Shown in pieces: positions 33,606-42,380 of a stretch of DNA of 64,000 nucleotides (position 1 is the stretch's first letter; every line of letters begins with the position of its first letter). The position numbers and the translations under genes were made by a program. Source of the stretch: Candidatus Gastranaerophilales bacterium (GTDB lineage Bacteria > Cyanobacteriota > Vampirovibrionia > Gastranaerophilales > Gastranaerophilaceae). The stretch is taken from assembly GCA_944323955.1 (NCBI GenBank), contig CALUUK010000002.1, positions 62,001-126,000 of the forward strand. Reading direction: 5' to 3'. The notes beneath the pieces are model-generated. The model saw only the letters and a program-made list of their open reading frames with translations, had not been told where the DNA came from and did not search any database.

Positions 33606-34907
33606 ATGAAAAATAAAATAATAATGTTTTGGGTAATCATTGTATTAACTTTAATATCAATTTTTGTAATTCATTCAATGCCTACAAGGTTGGGACTTGA
33701 TTTAAAAGGCGGATCAAGAATTGTTCTTGAAGCTCAAACTACAGAAACAATCCCCAAAGTAACGCAGGATATGATGGATGCACTTAAAGCTACTTTGGAC
33801 AGAAGAATTAATCCTCAGGGAATATCCGAAATAACGATTCAGCAAATAGAAGATAAAAGATTATTAATTGAGATTCCGACGGATTCGGATTTGAAAGAAG
33901 TAAGAAGAAAATTAAGCGAAATAGCCGAACTTGAGTTTAAAAAACCGATACTTGATGAAAACGGTAATGTTTTAAGCTGGGAATCATCCGGTCTTACGGG
34001 TAAAGATTTGGAAAAAGCTGCTGTAGATACCGATGAAGCGGGAAAATGGGTTATTAAATTAAGTTTTAATGCGCAGGGTGCTAAGAAGTTTGCCCAGTTG
34101 ACAAAAGAATTCAGAGGCTACCCTATTGCAATATATTTCAACGGTGAAATGCTTTCCGAACCGGTTGTTAAACAGGAAATTATAGGCGGACAGGCACAAA
34201 TCTCGGGTGATTATACACATGAGCGTGCAAAAGCGGATGTTGACCTTTTAAATGCAGGCGCCCTCCCTGTTCCGGCCAAAATACTGGAAGAAAATGCCGT
34301 CAGCCCCACGCTTGGTGTTGACAGTTTAAATAAAAGCTATGTTGCAGGATTCATTGGTCTTGTATTCGTAATGCTGTTTATGCTTTTCTGGTACAGAGTG
34401 CCGGGATTAATAGCAGACATTGCTCTTATAATTTATTCTTTAATTACATTTGCAGTGTTTAAAATTACTGGTGTTACACTGACCCTTGCGGGTATAGCCG
34501 GTTTTATCCTGAGTATAGGTATGGCGGTTGACGCTAATATCCTTATTTTTGAAAGAACAAAAGAAGAATTGAAATCAGGAAGAACTTTGTTTACCGCAAT
34601 TAATGCAGGTTTTGACAGAGCCTTTACGAGTATTTTTGACTCTAATATGTCTACAATAATTACTTGTATAATCTTATATTTCTTAGGCTCTAATATAGTT
34701 AAAGGTTTTGCTCTTACACTGGCAATAGGTGTAGTGGTAAGTATGTTTTCTGCAATCACGGTTACAAAGAACTTTATGCACCTTATGTTCGGTACCGGAC
34801 AATTGAAACATCCTGCATTATTCGGTTTGAAAGAATCTGATATAAATGAAGCATATGAGGTTTCCGAAACGCAGCGTGAAAAAGCAAAATTTGGAGTTTT
34901 AGATTAA
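33606..34907 (+). CDS. secD: protein translocase subunit SecD
   Basis: SecD with SecF uses the proton gradient to help pull proteins through SecYEG. From ATG 33606 (GGGGATAATT upstream) it is 433 aa, on the short side for SecD. It has an N-terminal membrane segment, LGLDLKGGSRIVLEA, the P1 periplasmic domain with QGISEITIQQIEDKRLLIEIP, and the C-terminal membrane domain with LTLAGIAGFILSIGMAVDANILIFER. secF follows after 17 bp. Confidence 0.95.
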   Translation: MKNKIIMFWVIIVLTLISIFVIHSMPTRLGLDLKGGSRIVLEAQTTETIPKVTQDMMDALKATLDRRINPQGISEITIQQIEDKRLLIEIPTDSDLKEVRRKLSEIAELEFKKPILDENGNVLSWESSGLTGKDLEKAAVDTDEAGKWVIKLSFNAQGAKKFAQLTKEFRGYPIAIYFNGEMLSEPVVKQEIIGGQAQISGDYTHERAKADVDLLNAGALPVPAKILEENAVSPTLGVDSLNKSYVAGFIGLVFVMLFMLFWYRVPGLIADIALIIYSLITFAVFKITGVTLTLAGIAGFILSIGMAVDANILIFERTKEELKSGRTLFTAINAGFDRAFTSIFDSNMSTIITCIILYFLGSNIVKGFALTLAIGVVVSMFSAITVTKNFMHLMFGTGQLKHPALFGLKESDINEAYEVSETQREKAKFGVLD

Positions 34908-34924
34908 ATTTAAGGAGTATAAAA

Positions 34925-35911
34925 ATGTCATACAGTGTTTTAAACACAAAAAAAATTATAGATGTTGTTAAATACAGATGGCTATGGCTTACAATATCAT
35001 TTTTACTTTTAATCCCGGGTGTTATAGCCATGATTTATTCCGTTATTCAATATCCTACGCATTCGCCTTTACGTGTGGGTATTGATTTTACGGGCGGCTC
35101 TATTATTCAGTATTCGGTCAGCGAAAATGTTTCTTCCGAAAACGTCAGTGATATAAGAGCTAAATTAGTAGAGCATAATGTAGAAAACCCTGTTATTCAA
35201 GTATTAAAGCCTTCAACTTCAGATTCTGAAAACTCAATAAAATATATTTTATCCATAAAAACAAAATTTGCCGAAGAAAATCAGAGTGAAGAAATTGAAA
35301 AAATTACGGAAATTATACATACCGACTATCCTGATGCACAGGTTGTACAAACCAACTCCGTAGGTCCCGTATTAGGCCAGCAATTGTTTATTAACTCAAT
35401 GATTGCGGTTACACTGGCTCTTCTGGGTATTATTATTTATCTTACAATAAGATTTCATTTTGAATTTGCACTTGCCGCAATACTTGCCCTGTGTCATGAC
35501 TTACTGTTTGTTCTTGGTGTTTTCTCCATACTTGGACTTGTTGCAGGTGTGCAGATAGACAGTTTATTTGTTACGGCGGTGCTTACCGTATTAGGTTTCA
35601 GTGTTCATGATACTATTGTTGTGTTTGACAGAATAAGAGAAAATAATAAATTTTATGCTAAAAAAGCAACATATGATGATATTGTTAATGCTTCCGTAAA
35701 TCAGACTCTTGCAAGAAGTATTAATACATCTTTAACAACATTGATTACGCTGGGGGCATTATATTTCTTTGGCGGTGTTACAACAAAGGATTTTGTACTG
35801 GTTATGATTTTAGGTATTGCTATAGGAACATATTCAAGTATATTCTTTGCAAGTACACTCGTTGCGTGGTGGAATGATGTTGTTATGGCAAAAAAAGCAG
35901 GAAATAATTAG
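34925..35911 (+). CDS. secF: protein translocase subunit SecF
   Basis: This is the partner of SecD. The 328-aa product has an N-terminal membrane segment, RVGIDFTGGSIIQYSV, the periplasmic P1-like region and the membrane domain with VTAVLTVLGFSVHDTIVVFDRIREN, the SecF signature, and LARSINTSLTTLITLGALYFFGG. AAGGAGTATAAAA sets the start. The helix-turn-helix/zinc-ribbon gene begins 2 bp after its stop. Confidence 0.95.
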   Translation: MSYSVLNTKKIIDVVKYRWLWLTISFLLLIPGVIAMIYSVIQYPTHSPLRVGIDFTGGSIIQYSVSENVSSENVSDIRAKLVEHNVENPVIQVLKPSTSDSENSIKYILSIKTKFAEENQSEEIEKITEIIHTDYPDAQVVQTNSVGPVLGQQLFINSMIAVTLALLGIIIYLTIRFHFEFALAAILALCHDLLFVLGVFSILGLVAGVQIDSLFVTAVLTVLGFSVHDTIVVFDRIRENNKFYAKKATYDDIVNASVNQTLARSINTSLTTLITLGALYFFGGVTTKDFVLVMILGIAIGTYSSIFFASTLVAWWNDVVMAKKAGNN

Positions 35912-35913
35912 TA

Positions 35914-36333
35914 ATGCAATATGAAAAATCATTAGCCCAATTTATACAAGAGACTCGCGAAAAAGCGGGTCTTTCGATTTCGGGTCTTGCCAAAAAGACG
36001 GCAATACCGTTAGAGCAGCTTGAAGATATTGAGTCGGGAAAAGATTTATTCTTGCCTGCCACCGTCCGTCAAAAACTGGCTAAAGGTTTAAAAATTAATC
36101 CTTCCGATATTAAACAGTATGAACGAATAATGCTTGTTTCATATGATAAAGTTAATGAAGATTATATTCAGAATGTTAAAAAAGCAATACTTGAGGGCGA
36201 GACTGATAATTTAAGATGTCCTATCTGCGGTTCTAAATTAAATACAAAAATCACAAGGCTTATTGATCTTGAAAATAAAATTGCATTGCACCCGAAGGCA
36301 CAATGCAGTAAATGTTCTTTTCAAATTAAATAA
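35914..36333 (+). CDS. XRE helix-turn-helix protein with C-terminal zinc ribbon
   Basis: The 139-aa protein starts with a Cro/C1-type domain (FIQETREKAGLSISGLAKKT, then IPLEQLEDIESGKD, residues about 8-62). A C-terminal metal-binding ribbon follows, with Cys pairs CPICGSKL (about 102) and CSKCSF at the end. It lies 2 bp behind secF and is probably translated with secDF. Such two-part proteins can be regulators, but no operator is seen here. The convergent pilO-like gene ends 4 bp away. Confidence 0.75.
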   Translation: MQYEKSLAQFIQETREKAGLSISGLAKKTAIPLEQLEDIESGKDLFLPATVRQKLAKGLKINPSDIKQYERIMLVSYDKVNEDYIQNVKKAILEGETDNLRCPICGSKLNTKITRLIDLENKIALHPKAQCSKCSFQIK

Positions 36334-36337
36334 TTAA

Positions 36338-36931
36338 TTAAAGTGCAGCCGATGCGGCTTTCTTTGAATATAAAGTTATTGACATATTAATTAAAATATA
36401 GTCAGTATTTTCACTGAATGCCGTAACGTTTAATCTTGATATTGAAACAAGATATTCAAATTTGTTAACCATTGCATCAAGAAAAGATCTTAATTGCGTA
36501 TAACTTCCCACAAAGAAGAATTTTAATTCACATACGTTATATATATCGCTGAAGTTCTGGTAAATAGCGTCATCCATCGGATTCATTTCGTATTCAATGG
36601 AACGAAGCAATAGACCGCTTTCTTTTGAAAGAGCAATTACTTTATCAAACATTCCTCCGAAAACACCGAGGCTTTCTCCGTCCGAATCGTCGGGTTCTTG
36701 AATTACAGGTTTAATGGAACTAAGTTTGCTTTTTTCTTGTTCTTGTTGTTCCGCAAGTTCTTTTGCCTGCTGTTCCAGTCTTTGAGCACTTTGTTCGGCT
36801 TCTATACTCATTGCTTTTGCATTTTGTATATCTTCAACATTTCCTTTTATCATAGAAACAAGAATACAGACAAACAACAAGGCTGCTGCAACAAAACATA
36901 TTATTATAACTAATTTTTTATTTTTTTTCAT
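36338..36931 (-). CDS. PilO-like type IV pilus assembly protein
   Basis: The 197-aa product has one N-terminal membrane segment (LVIIICFVAAALLFVCILV), a coiled-coil stretch of about 50 residues (QSAQRLEQQAKELAEQQEQE) and a C-terminal ferredoxin-like domain: ALSKESGLLLRSIEYEM, LKFFFVGSYTQLRSFLDAM, EYLVSISRLNVTA. This is the layout of PilO, which pairs with PilN in the inner membrane. It lies 15 bp behind the PilM-PilN-like gene. Confidence 0.8.
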   Translation of the reverse strand: MKKNKKLVIIICFVAAALLFVCILVSMIKGNVEDIQNAKAMSIEAEQSAQRLEQQAKELAEQQEQEKSKLSSIKPVIQEPDDSDGESLGVFGGMFDKVIALSKESGLLLRSIEYEMNPMDDAIYQNFSDIYNVCELKFFFVGSYTQLRSFLDAMVNKFEYLVSISRLNVTAFSENTDYILINMSITLYSKKAASAAL

Positions 36932-36946
36932 AATTTCCTCTATTCA

Positions 36947-38602
36947 CTATATTACCGGAGGCGGAGGTGTCAAAGCACCGTTCATTAATCTTTTTTTCGG
37001 TGCGGTATTATTCCTTTGACTGCTTGCTGCCTGCGGAATTATATTTTCTTGTTCATTTAAGAAAACTTCTTTGCTTGCGGTTTTAATTTCAAATGTGAGA
37101 CCGCTTCTTTCTGTTCCGTCTGGCAAAATAGAATCTTCAGAGTTTAAGGAAACTTTAGATACCATTAAGTCGGAATTTTTTTCTCTTAATTTGGTAACAA
37201 AAGTTTCAACCAGATCACTTGATTTTGCTTCGCCAAGAATACCGATACCGCCGTTTGGAGTAGTAACAAATTTCTTAATATAAACATTATCCGGAATTTC
37301 GGTGGCAAGTTGTATATATACATTTACAACAGATGCATTATTATCTATGATTTCTTTTAATACCGGGAATATATTTTTTGTTGTTTTTGTTTTATCTTGC
37401 TTAATACGCTGCTGGAATGCATTAATATCATTTTCAGATGCCAGTTTATCGGTTTGAAGGTTATCTATACTTGAAGATAACAGCATATTAATACATGATG
37501 CGATTAAAAATGCCAGTACAGCGGATATCAATAACAAAATGGTTATAAATCTGTATAAATCAACTTCATATCCGCCGATTTCAATTAAGTTTGCATTTAT
37601 TCTGCTTTGCGGTACAAAGTTTATGTTTGTTTCAAAATCATCGTAATCACCAACTGCTGCACCTACGGCTTCAATTGTCAGATAAGAAATCATATTTGAG
37701 TCTATATCTGTTGGTGAACCGGTAATATCAATAAAGCTGTCGCTTTGGTTCAAACTTTTGTTAATATAATCGTTTTGACCTGCAAAATCAATTCTTGAAG
37801 CAAGCAATTCCGCATTAACTTCATCGGTTTCACTTATGATAATCAGGTTTGCGGGTGAGTCTTTTGATATTGCGGTCGTTGTTGTTTTTAAAACTGTTGA
37901 ATAAACTTCTTCAATTGATAAAGAACGGACTGCAATAGGCTCTTCCGTATAATCCGTAAGTTTTCTTCCGATGAAAGAGAAAGTATTACAGCTGCTTTGT
38001 GTAAGTAATACAACCAGAGTTTTTTCTTCGTTCTCAAAATATTTTGAAAATCTGTCCGTATACTGGATAGCTTTTATTAAAGCAGAATAAGAGTTATCAA
38101 TTCTTACAAGGTCAATTTGAAGGGCATCAAAAATTTCTATGATTCTTCCTATTACATTTGTCTGCATTGCACTGTATGCAATTATCTGCTGATTTCTTTT
38201 TGCGGAATATGCAAGTGTTGAATAAGAAATAGAAGGTTCATTTCTTTTAAAAATGTATAAATCTTCAATTTCCATTTGCAGATTTTCAATAATATAAGGA
38301 GCTTCATACGTAGCTTCAAATTGGGTTAAACCAAAATGAACGTTAGGCAGATTTAAAGTTACACTGCACTCTGACGGGTTTAAACCGGCTTCCGAGAACA
38401 AATTTTCAATTACTTCGGTGAACTCTTCATAGTCCATAATCTCTTTTATGGCATTGTTATATTTAACATTGCCGGATACATATTTCACTACGCTTTTTGT
38501 AACCTTATCAATACATACAAGTTCAACAAAATTGTTTTGCGATAATGAAATACCTACATGCGTTCTTTTCTTAAATCCCAGTTGTTCTAATAAATTAGCC
38601 AT
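36947..38602 (-). CDS. fused PilM-PilN-like type IV pilus assembly protein
   Basis: The 551-aa protein joins two parts that are usually separate. Residues about 1-330 look like the actin-like PilM (HVGISLSQNNFVELVCIDKV, CSVTLNLPNVHFGLTQFEAT, LQIDLVRIDNSYSALIKAIQ). After EIGGYEVDLYRF comes one membrane segment (FITILLLISAVLAFLIASC), a coiled coil and a PilN-like domain (LATEIPDNVYIKKFVTTPNG, EAKSSDLVETFVTKLREKN). A Pro-rich tail ends it. The start MANLLEQLGF at 38602 has AGGTTAATT upstream. With the PilO-like gene behind it, this gives an M-N-O platform in two genes; no pilP, pilQ or pilin is adjacent. Confidence 0.8.
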   Translation of the reverse strand: MANLLEQLGFKKRTHVGISLSQNNFVELVCIDKVTKSVVKYVSGNVKYNNAIKEIMDYEEFTEVIENLFSEAGLNPSECSVTLNLPNVHFGLTQFEATYEAPYIIENLQMEIEDLYIFKRNEPSISYSTLAYSAKRNQQIIAYSAMQTNVIGRIIEIFDALQIDLVRIDNSYSALIKAIQYTDRFSKYFENEEKTLVVLLTQSSCNTFSFIGRKLTDYTEEPIAVRSLSIEEVYSTVLKTTTTAISKDSPANLIIISETDEVNAELLASRIDFAGQNDYINKSLNQSDSFIDITGSPTDIDSNMISYLTIEAVGAAVGDYDDFETNINFVPQSRINANLIEIGGYEVDLYRFITILLLISAVLAFLIASCINMLLSSSIDNLQTDKLASENDINAFQQRIKQDKTKTTKNIFPVLKEIIDNNASVVNVYIQLATEIPDNVYIKKFVTTPNGGIGILGEAKSSDLVETFVTKLREKNSDLMVSKVSLNSEDSILPDGTERSGLTFEIKTASKEVFLNEQENIIPQAASSQRNNTAPKKRLMNGALTPPPPVI

Positions 38603-38756
38603 AATTAACCTATTTTTTACTCTCAAATATTATTATAAATATAATATTTGATATTTGCATTTTTGACAAGAAACTTAACGTATTATTTAATACATTTAGA
38701 CTATATCAATTAATGTATAATAAATAAAGTTTCATGTGATAAATAGGGCAGAGAAT

Positions 38757-39506
38757 ATGGAAAACTATGTATTTGGCAGAAATAATGTATTTGAACTCTT
38801 AAATGACGGTTCAAGAGAAGTAAATAAAATTATACTGATGAAAGGAATGAAAGAAAATTCCAAAATATCTCAAATTATTGACATAGCGAAGAAACGTTCA
38901 ATAGTATTTCAATTCTTGCCGAAAGAAAAGTTCAATCAATTTAATGAATATACGCACCAGGGCGTGGTTGCTTATGTTGCACCGGTTAAATATGTTGATT
39001 TGGAAACATTTCTTTCAAAAGAAAAAAAATATAAGAAAATTATAATAACAGATGGTGTTGAAGATCCTCATAACTTTGGATCTATAATAAGAACAGCGGT
39101 TTGTGCCGGATATGATGCAATAATTTTTCCGTCAAGAAGAAATGCGCAGGTCAATTCTACAGTTGAAAAATCATCCCAGGGTGCCGTTAACCATATTGAT
39201 ATTATAATGGTTAATAGTCTTTCGTCTACAATTGACAAATTAAAAAATAACGACTTCTGGATAATTGCAACAGATATAAATGCTGAGGATAATTATTACG
39301 ACATCAATTATTGCAATATGAATTTTGCGATAGTGATGGGTTCCGAAAGGGATGGGATTTCTGCCACTGTACTAAAGCAGGCGGATTTTAGGGTAAAAAT
39401 ACCGATACTTAATAACTTTGATTCTTTAAATGTGGCAAATGCCGCAAGTATTGTTATGTATGAGACTGTAAGGCAAACGGTGCAAAAATCCTCTGTTAGT
39501 GTATAA
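38757..39506 (+). CDS. rlmB: SpoU-family rRNA 2'-O-methyltransferase (RlmB-like)
   Basis: This SPOUT methyltransferase has an N-terminal substrate-binding domain (YVFGRNNVFELLNDGSREVN). Its catalytic domain carries IITDGVEDPHNFGSIIRTAVCAGYDAIIFP, FAIVMGSERDGIS and IPILNNFDSLNVANAASIVMYE, the three SpoU motifs. The 249-aa length and domain order fit RlmB (23S rRNA G2251) or TrmH-type relatives. The start at 38757 follows AGGGCAGAG. A TATAAT box at about 38717 is a possible promoter. The sigma factor gene follows after 19 bp. Confidence 0.88.
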   Translation: MENYVFGRNNVFELLNDGSREVNKIILMKGMKENSKISQIIDIAKKRSIVFQFLPKEKFNQFNEYTHQGVVAYVAPVKYVDLETFLSKEKKYKKIIITDGVEDPHNFGSIIRTAVCAGYDAIIFPSRRNAQVNSTVEKSSQGAVNHIDIIMVNSLSSTIDKLKNNDFWIIATDINAEDNYYDINYCNMNFAIVMGSERDGISATVLKQADFRVKIPILNNFDSLNVANAASIVMYETVRQTVQKSSVSV

Positions 39507-39525
39507 TATTTTTGATGGAGGCTAA

Positions 39526-40503
39526 ATGGCTGAAGAACAGGATAACTTTTCTATAGATGAAGATATACAACAAAGCGAAATTGCTTTGCATGAAAACAGT
39601 GATGATATATTTTCGGCGGTTGAAGAGCCAAAAACACAAGAAACTCAAAACAGTGCAATTGCCGATGATTCTGTTAAAATATATTTGCAGCAGATAGGAA
39701 AAATTAAACTTCTTTCTCCTGAAGAGGAAATTCAGGTCGCGAAAAAAATAAAGGAAGAAAATTCCGAAGAAGCTAAGAAGGTTCTTGTTAATGCCAACTT
39801 AAGGCTTGTTGTAAGTATTGCAAAAAAGTATATAGGCAGGGGCTTATCTTTTCTTGATTTAATTCAGGAAGGTAATATGGGCTTAATGCGTGCCGCCGAA
39901 AAATTTGATTATACAAAAGGTTATAAATTTTCAACATATGCCACATGGTGGGTACAGCAGGCTATAACAAGAGCAATTGCGGATAAGTCAAGATTAATAA
40001 GACTGCCTGTTCATATGATAGAAACCCTCAGTAAAATAAAGAAAATTTCCATGGATTTAACCATTGAAAACGGTGCAGCACCTACCAAAGAAGAGATTGC
40101 TTATAAAATAGGCATGCCTGTTGCAAAACTGACGGCATTAATTGAATCGGCACAGGGAACAATAAGCATTGAATCACCCGCGAATCAAAAAGATGAAAAT
40201 GCCAAATTATCTGATTTTATTGTGGATGAAAGCACCCTTTCTCCTGATACAAAAGTTACACAGGATAATTTATTCTGTGATATTAAAAAAATGCTTAATC
40301 ACCTTAGCGAAAAAGAGCGAAATGTTCTTATTATGCGCTATGGGTTGAATGAAAACGGAGAAAAGAAAACGCTTGAAGAAATAGGCACATACTATGGAGT
40401 TTCAAGAGAGCGCATAAGACAAATTGAAAACAGAGCCATGAGTAAACTTAAGAAACTTTGCAGAAATAATAATATAACTACTAATCTTAAAAATTATATT
40501 TAA
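39526..40503 (+). CDS. RpoD-like sigma-70 family factor, second copy
   Basis: The 325-aa sigma factor has an acidic N-terminus of about 45 residues, then region 1.2 ([21 protein letters not shown]), region 2 ([48 protein letters not shown]), region 3 ([16 protein letters not shown]) and region 4.2 ([30 protein letters not shown]). GGAGG lies before the start. Regions 2.4 and 4.2 are so close to group 1 that it should read ordinary -35/-10 promoters. Together with the 4057 factor the window has two RpoD-like paralogues, and it is not clear which one is essential. Confidence 0.92.
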   Translation: MAEEQDNFSIDEDIQQSEIALHENSDDIFSAVEEPKTQETQNSAIADDSVKIYLQQIGKIKLLSPEEEIQVAKKIKEENSEEAKKVLVNANLRLVVSIAKKYIGRGLSFLDLIQEGNMGLMRAAEKFDYTKGYKFSTYATWWVQQAITRAIADKSRLIRLPVHMIETLSKIKKISMDLTIENGAAPTKEEIAYKIGMPVAKLTALIESAQGTISIESPANQKDENAKLSDFIVDESTLSPDTKVTQDNLFCDIKKMLNHLSEKERNVLIMRYGLNENGEKKTLEEIGTYYGVSRERIRQIENRAMSKLKKLCRNNNITTNLKNYI

Positions 40504-40554
40504 TAATTTCTAAAATATGTTATAATCTTTGCATAGACTAAATGGAGATTTGCT

Positions 40555-40947
40555 TTGAAAGAAGTCGCTTCTGATAAATTTGCAAGTGTTATAGCGCGTG
40601 TTTTGGATGACAGACAGGCAAAAGATATTAAAATTTTAAATATATCAAATATTTCCGTACTTGCGGATTATTTTGTTATATGTTCATCTGATACTCCCAC
40701 GCATGTTAAGGCATTGACGGGATACGTCAGAGAAAAGATAAAGGATTTTTTCGGACGAATTCCTATCGGGGAGGAGAATGATGCCAAAAATCGCTGGAAT
40801 TTACTTGATTACGGTGATGTAATAGTGCATGTTCTGCATAGAGAAGAAAGAGAAACATATGCAATAGAACGTTTCTGGAATCACGCTTTCTGTGTTGATC
40901 AGGAAGAGTGGATGAAAAAATCGGAAGAATATTCTGAATATAAATAA
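40555..40947 (+). CDS. rsfS: ribosomal silencing factor RsfS
   Basis: RsfS binds protein L14 and keeps ribosomal subunits apart when nutrients are short. The 130-aa product has the conserved IKILNISNISVLADYFVICS, THVKALTGYVREKI, WNLLDYGDVIVHVLHREERE and YAIERFW segments. The start is TTG 40555 with GGAG 7 nt upstream. A TATAAT at 40520 gives a possible promoter. The C-terminus carries about 15 extra charged residues. Confidence 0.93.
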   Translation: MKEVASDKFASVIARVLDDRQAKDIKILNISNISVLADYFVICSSDTPTHVKALTGYVREKIKDFFGRIPIGEENDAKNRWNLLDYGDVIVHVLHREERETYAIERFWNHAFCVDQEEWMKKSEEYSEYK

Positions 40948-40973
40948 AATGTACTTTAGATAAGGAGTAAGAA

Positions 40974-41453
40974 GTGGATATTAAGAAATTATTTTTAGTT
41001 CCTGTTATGGCAATTATGTTGCTTTTTGGTGCTGTTTTAAGTGCTCATGCATATATTAACGGAGAACAGGATTTATATAATAAGATTCAAAAGCTGCAAG
41101 AGCTCAGAGCCTTTGATGTTACATCATTGATAAATAAAGGCGATCTTATAGGCTATAGATTGGATGATTTTAACAGGGCACGCCAGACATATAATTCTTC
41201 CATAAATTATGCTATTGATCAATTGAACCAAATAAGAGACGATATATATAAATTCCAAAATATGGAAGGTTTGTCGGAACAGGAAAAAACCGTACAGGTT
41301 CAAAAACTTTATCAGGATGCCAATAAAGTTATAAGTGATCTGAACAGTGCGACAAGTGCATTTGTTTATCTGGTAAAAAATCCTATGCCGACTTTGACAT
41401 ATCAAAGATTTGAAAAGAAGTTCTGGAATTATTATTATTCACTCGGATTTTAA
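40974..41453 (+). CDS. 159-aa secreted helical protein of unknown function
   Basis: The start is GTG 40974 with AAGGAG 6 nt upstream. A signal peptide (LFLVPVMAIMLLFGAVLSAHA) is followed by an all-helical mature part with amphipathic helices (LYNKIQKLQELRAFDVTSLI, SINYAIDQLNQIRDDIYKFQ) and a Tyr/Trp-rich C-terminus. No cysteine or known motif is seen. It directly precedes the anti-sigma/ECF operon and may belong to the same envelope function, but that is inference. Confidence 0.7.
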   Translation: MDIKKLFLVPVMAIMLLFGAVLSAHAYINGEQDLYNKIQKLQELRAFDVTSLINKGDLIGYRLDDFNRARQTYNSSINYAIDQLNQIRDDIYKFQNMEGLSEQEKTVQVQKLYQDANKVISDLNSATSAFVYLVKNPMPTLTYQRFEKKFWNYYYSLGF

Positions 41454-41457
41454 AAAT

Positions 41458-41482
41458 GAACTTTTTTATTTTGTTCCTCGTT
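41458..41482 (+). promoter_or_regulatory. candidate ECF-sigma promoter of the anti-sigma/ECF operon
   Basis: GAAC (41458-41461) and CGTT (41479-41482) are 17 bp apart, the AAC-N17-CGT spacing of many ECF promoters. The predicted start near 41490 leaves a short leader with AGAGGAA before ATG 41509. No sigma-70-type promoter is seen in this gap. This would fit autoregulation by the ECF factor encoded downstream. Confidence 0.35.
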
Positions 41483-41508
41483 TAATAAAATGTAAGAGGA
41501 ATTAAAAA

Positions 41509-41862
41509 ATGAAGAATAAACAAAAATGTGATAAATATGAAGCCTTTTTCGTTTTCAATGACGAAAAGGCTTTTTATGAACATATTGAAAATTGTCCCGA
41601 TTGCAAAGCTCAACATGAAAAATACTTAAAAGTATCATCTCTTGTAAAAGAGGTTGCGGCTGAGTATTTAAAGAAACGGGAAAAGAAAAAATCAATTATT
41701 TTGAAACAGGTTGCTTGTTTACTGGTATTAATTGCCGGTTTAAGCGGTTTTACAGGATATAAAATATATGATGAAAATTCCTTTCAGGTAAGCAGTGCGG
41801 ATGAGTCATATATTTGTGCAATGGGACTTCCCACCGATGAATACGGATTTTTGGAACTGTAG
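41509..41862 (+). CDS. single-pass zinc-finger-type anti-sigma factor
   Basis: The 117-aa protein has FYEHIENCPDC, the H-x3-C-x2-C core of zinc-binding anti-sigma (ZAS) proteins, at about 23-33. One membrane segment (QVACLLVLIAGLSGFTGY) at about 64-81 is followed by a short periplasmic tail. This is the build of a membrane-bound anti-sigma factor. It lies 14 bp upstream of the ECF sigma gene, with which it should pair. The 35-residue outer part could sense envelope change directly or through the Spy-like protein. Confidence 0.7.
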   Translation: MKNKQKCDKYEAFFVFNDEKAFYEHIENCPDCKAQHEKYLKVSSLVKEVAAEYLKKREKKKSIILKQVACLLVLIAGLSGFTGYKIYDENSFQVSSADESYICAMGLPTDEYGFLEL

Positions 41863-41876
41863 GTAAAGGTAAAAAT

Positions 41877-42368
41877 TTGAAAGAAATATTGACCCGATAC
41901 GGAAATAATATAAGAAAAATTATTTCCAATATGACAGGCTCAAATAACGAGGATATAGAACAAGAAGTCTATATAAGAGTCTATAAACATCTTAATACGT
42001 ACAAAGAACAAGGTAAATTTAAAAGTTGGATAAACCTTATTACCGCAAATTTGTGCAGAGATTATATGAAATCTTCATATTTCAGACATGCTCAAACTTC
42101 CGTCACGGAAGATGATGTATTGATTCAAATAAAAGATGAAAAAGAAAATATAGAAAATGAATTTATCAAAAAACAAAGACAGAAACAAATAATGGATGCC
42201 ATAGATGCATTAAAACCCAAACTTCGTGAAGTAATTATTATGTATGAAATGCAGGATATGGATTATGAAGAAATAGCAAAGAAATTAAATTGTCCGGTAG
42301 GAACTGTAAGATCAAGATTATTTAATGCGCGCAAAGAACTCAGTATAACTTTAAAAGATTTAATTTGA
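41877..42368 (+). CDS. ECF-type RNA polymerase sigma factor
   Basis: The 163-aa sigma factor has only region 2 (EDIEQEVYIRVYKHLNTYKE, FKSWINLITANLCRDYMKS) and region 4 (LREVIIMYEMQDMDYEEIAK, CPVGTVRSRLFNARKEL), as ECF factors do. The start is TTG 41877 with AAAGG about 8 nt upstream. It is encoded between its probable anti-sigma factor and a Spy-like periplasmic protein. Confidence 0.9.
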   Translation: MKEILTRYGNNIRKIISNMTGSNNEDIEQEVYIRVYKHLNTYKEQGKFKSWINLITANLCRDYMKSSYFRHAQTSVTEDDVLIQIKDEKENIENEFIKKQRQKQIMDAIDALKPKLREVIIMYEMQDMDYEEIAKKLNCPVGTVRSRLFNARKELSITLKDLI

Positions 42369-42380
42369 AAGGAGATTAAA

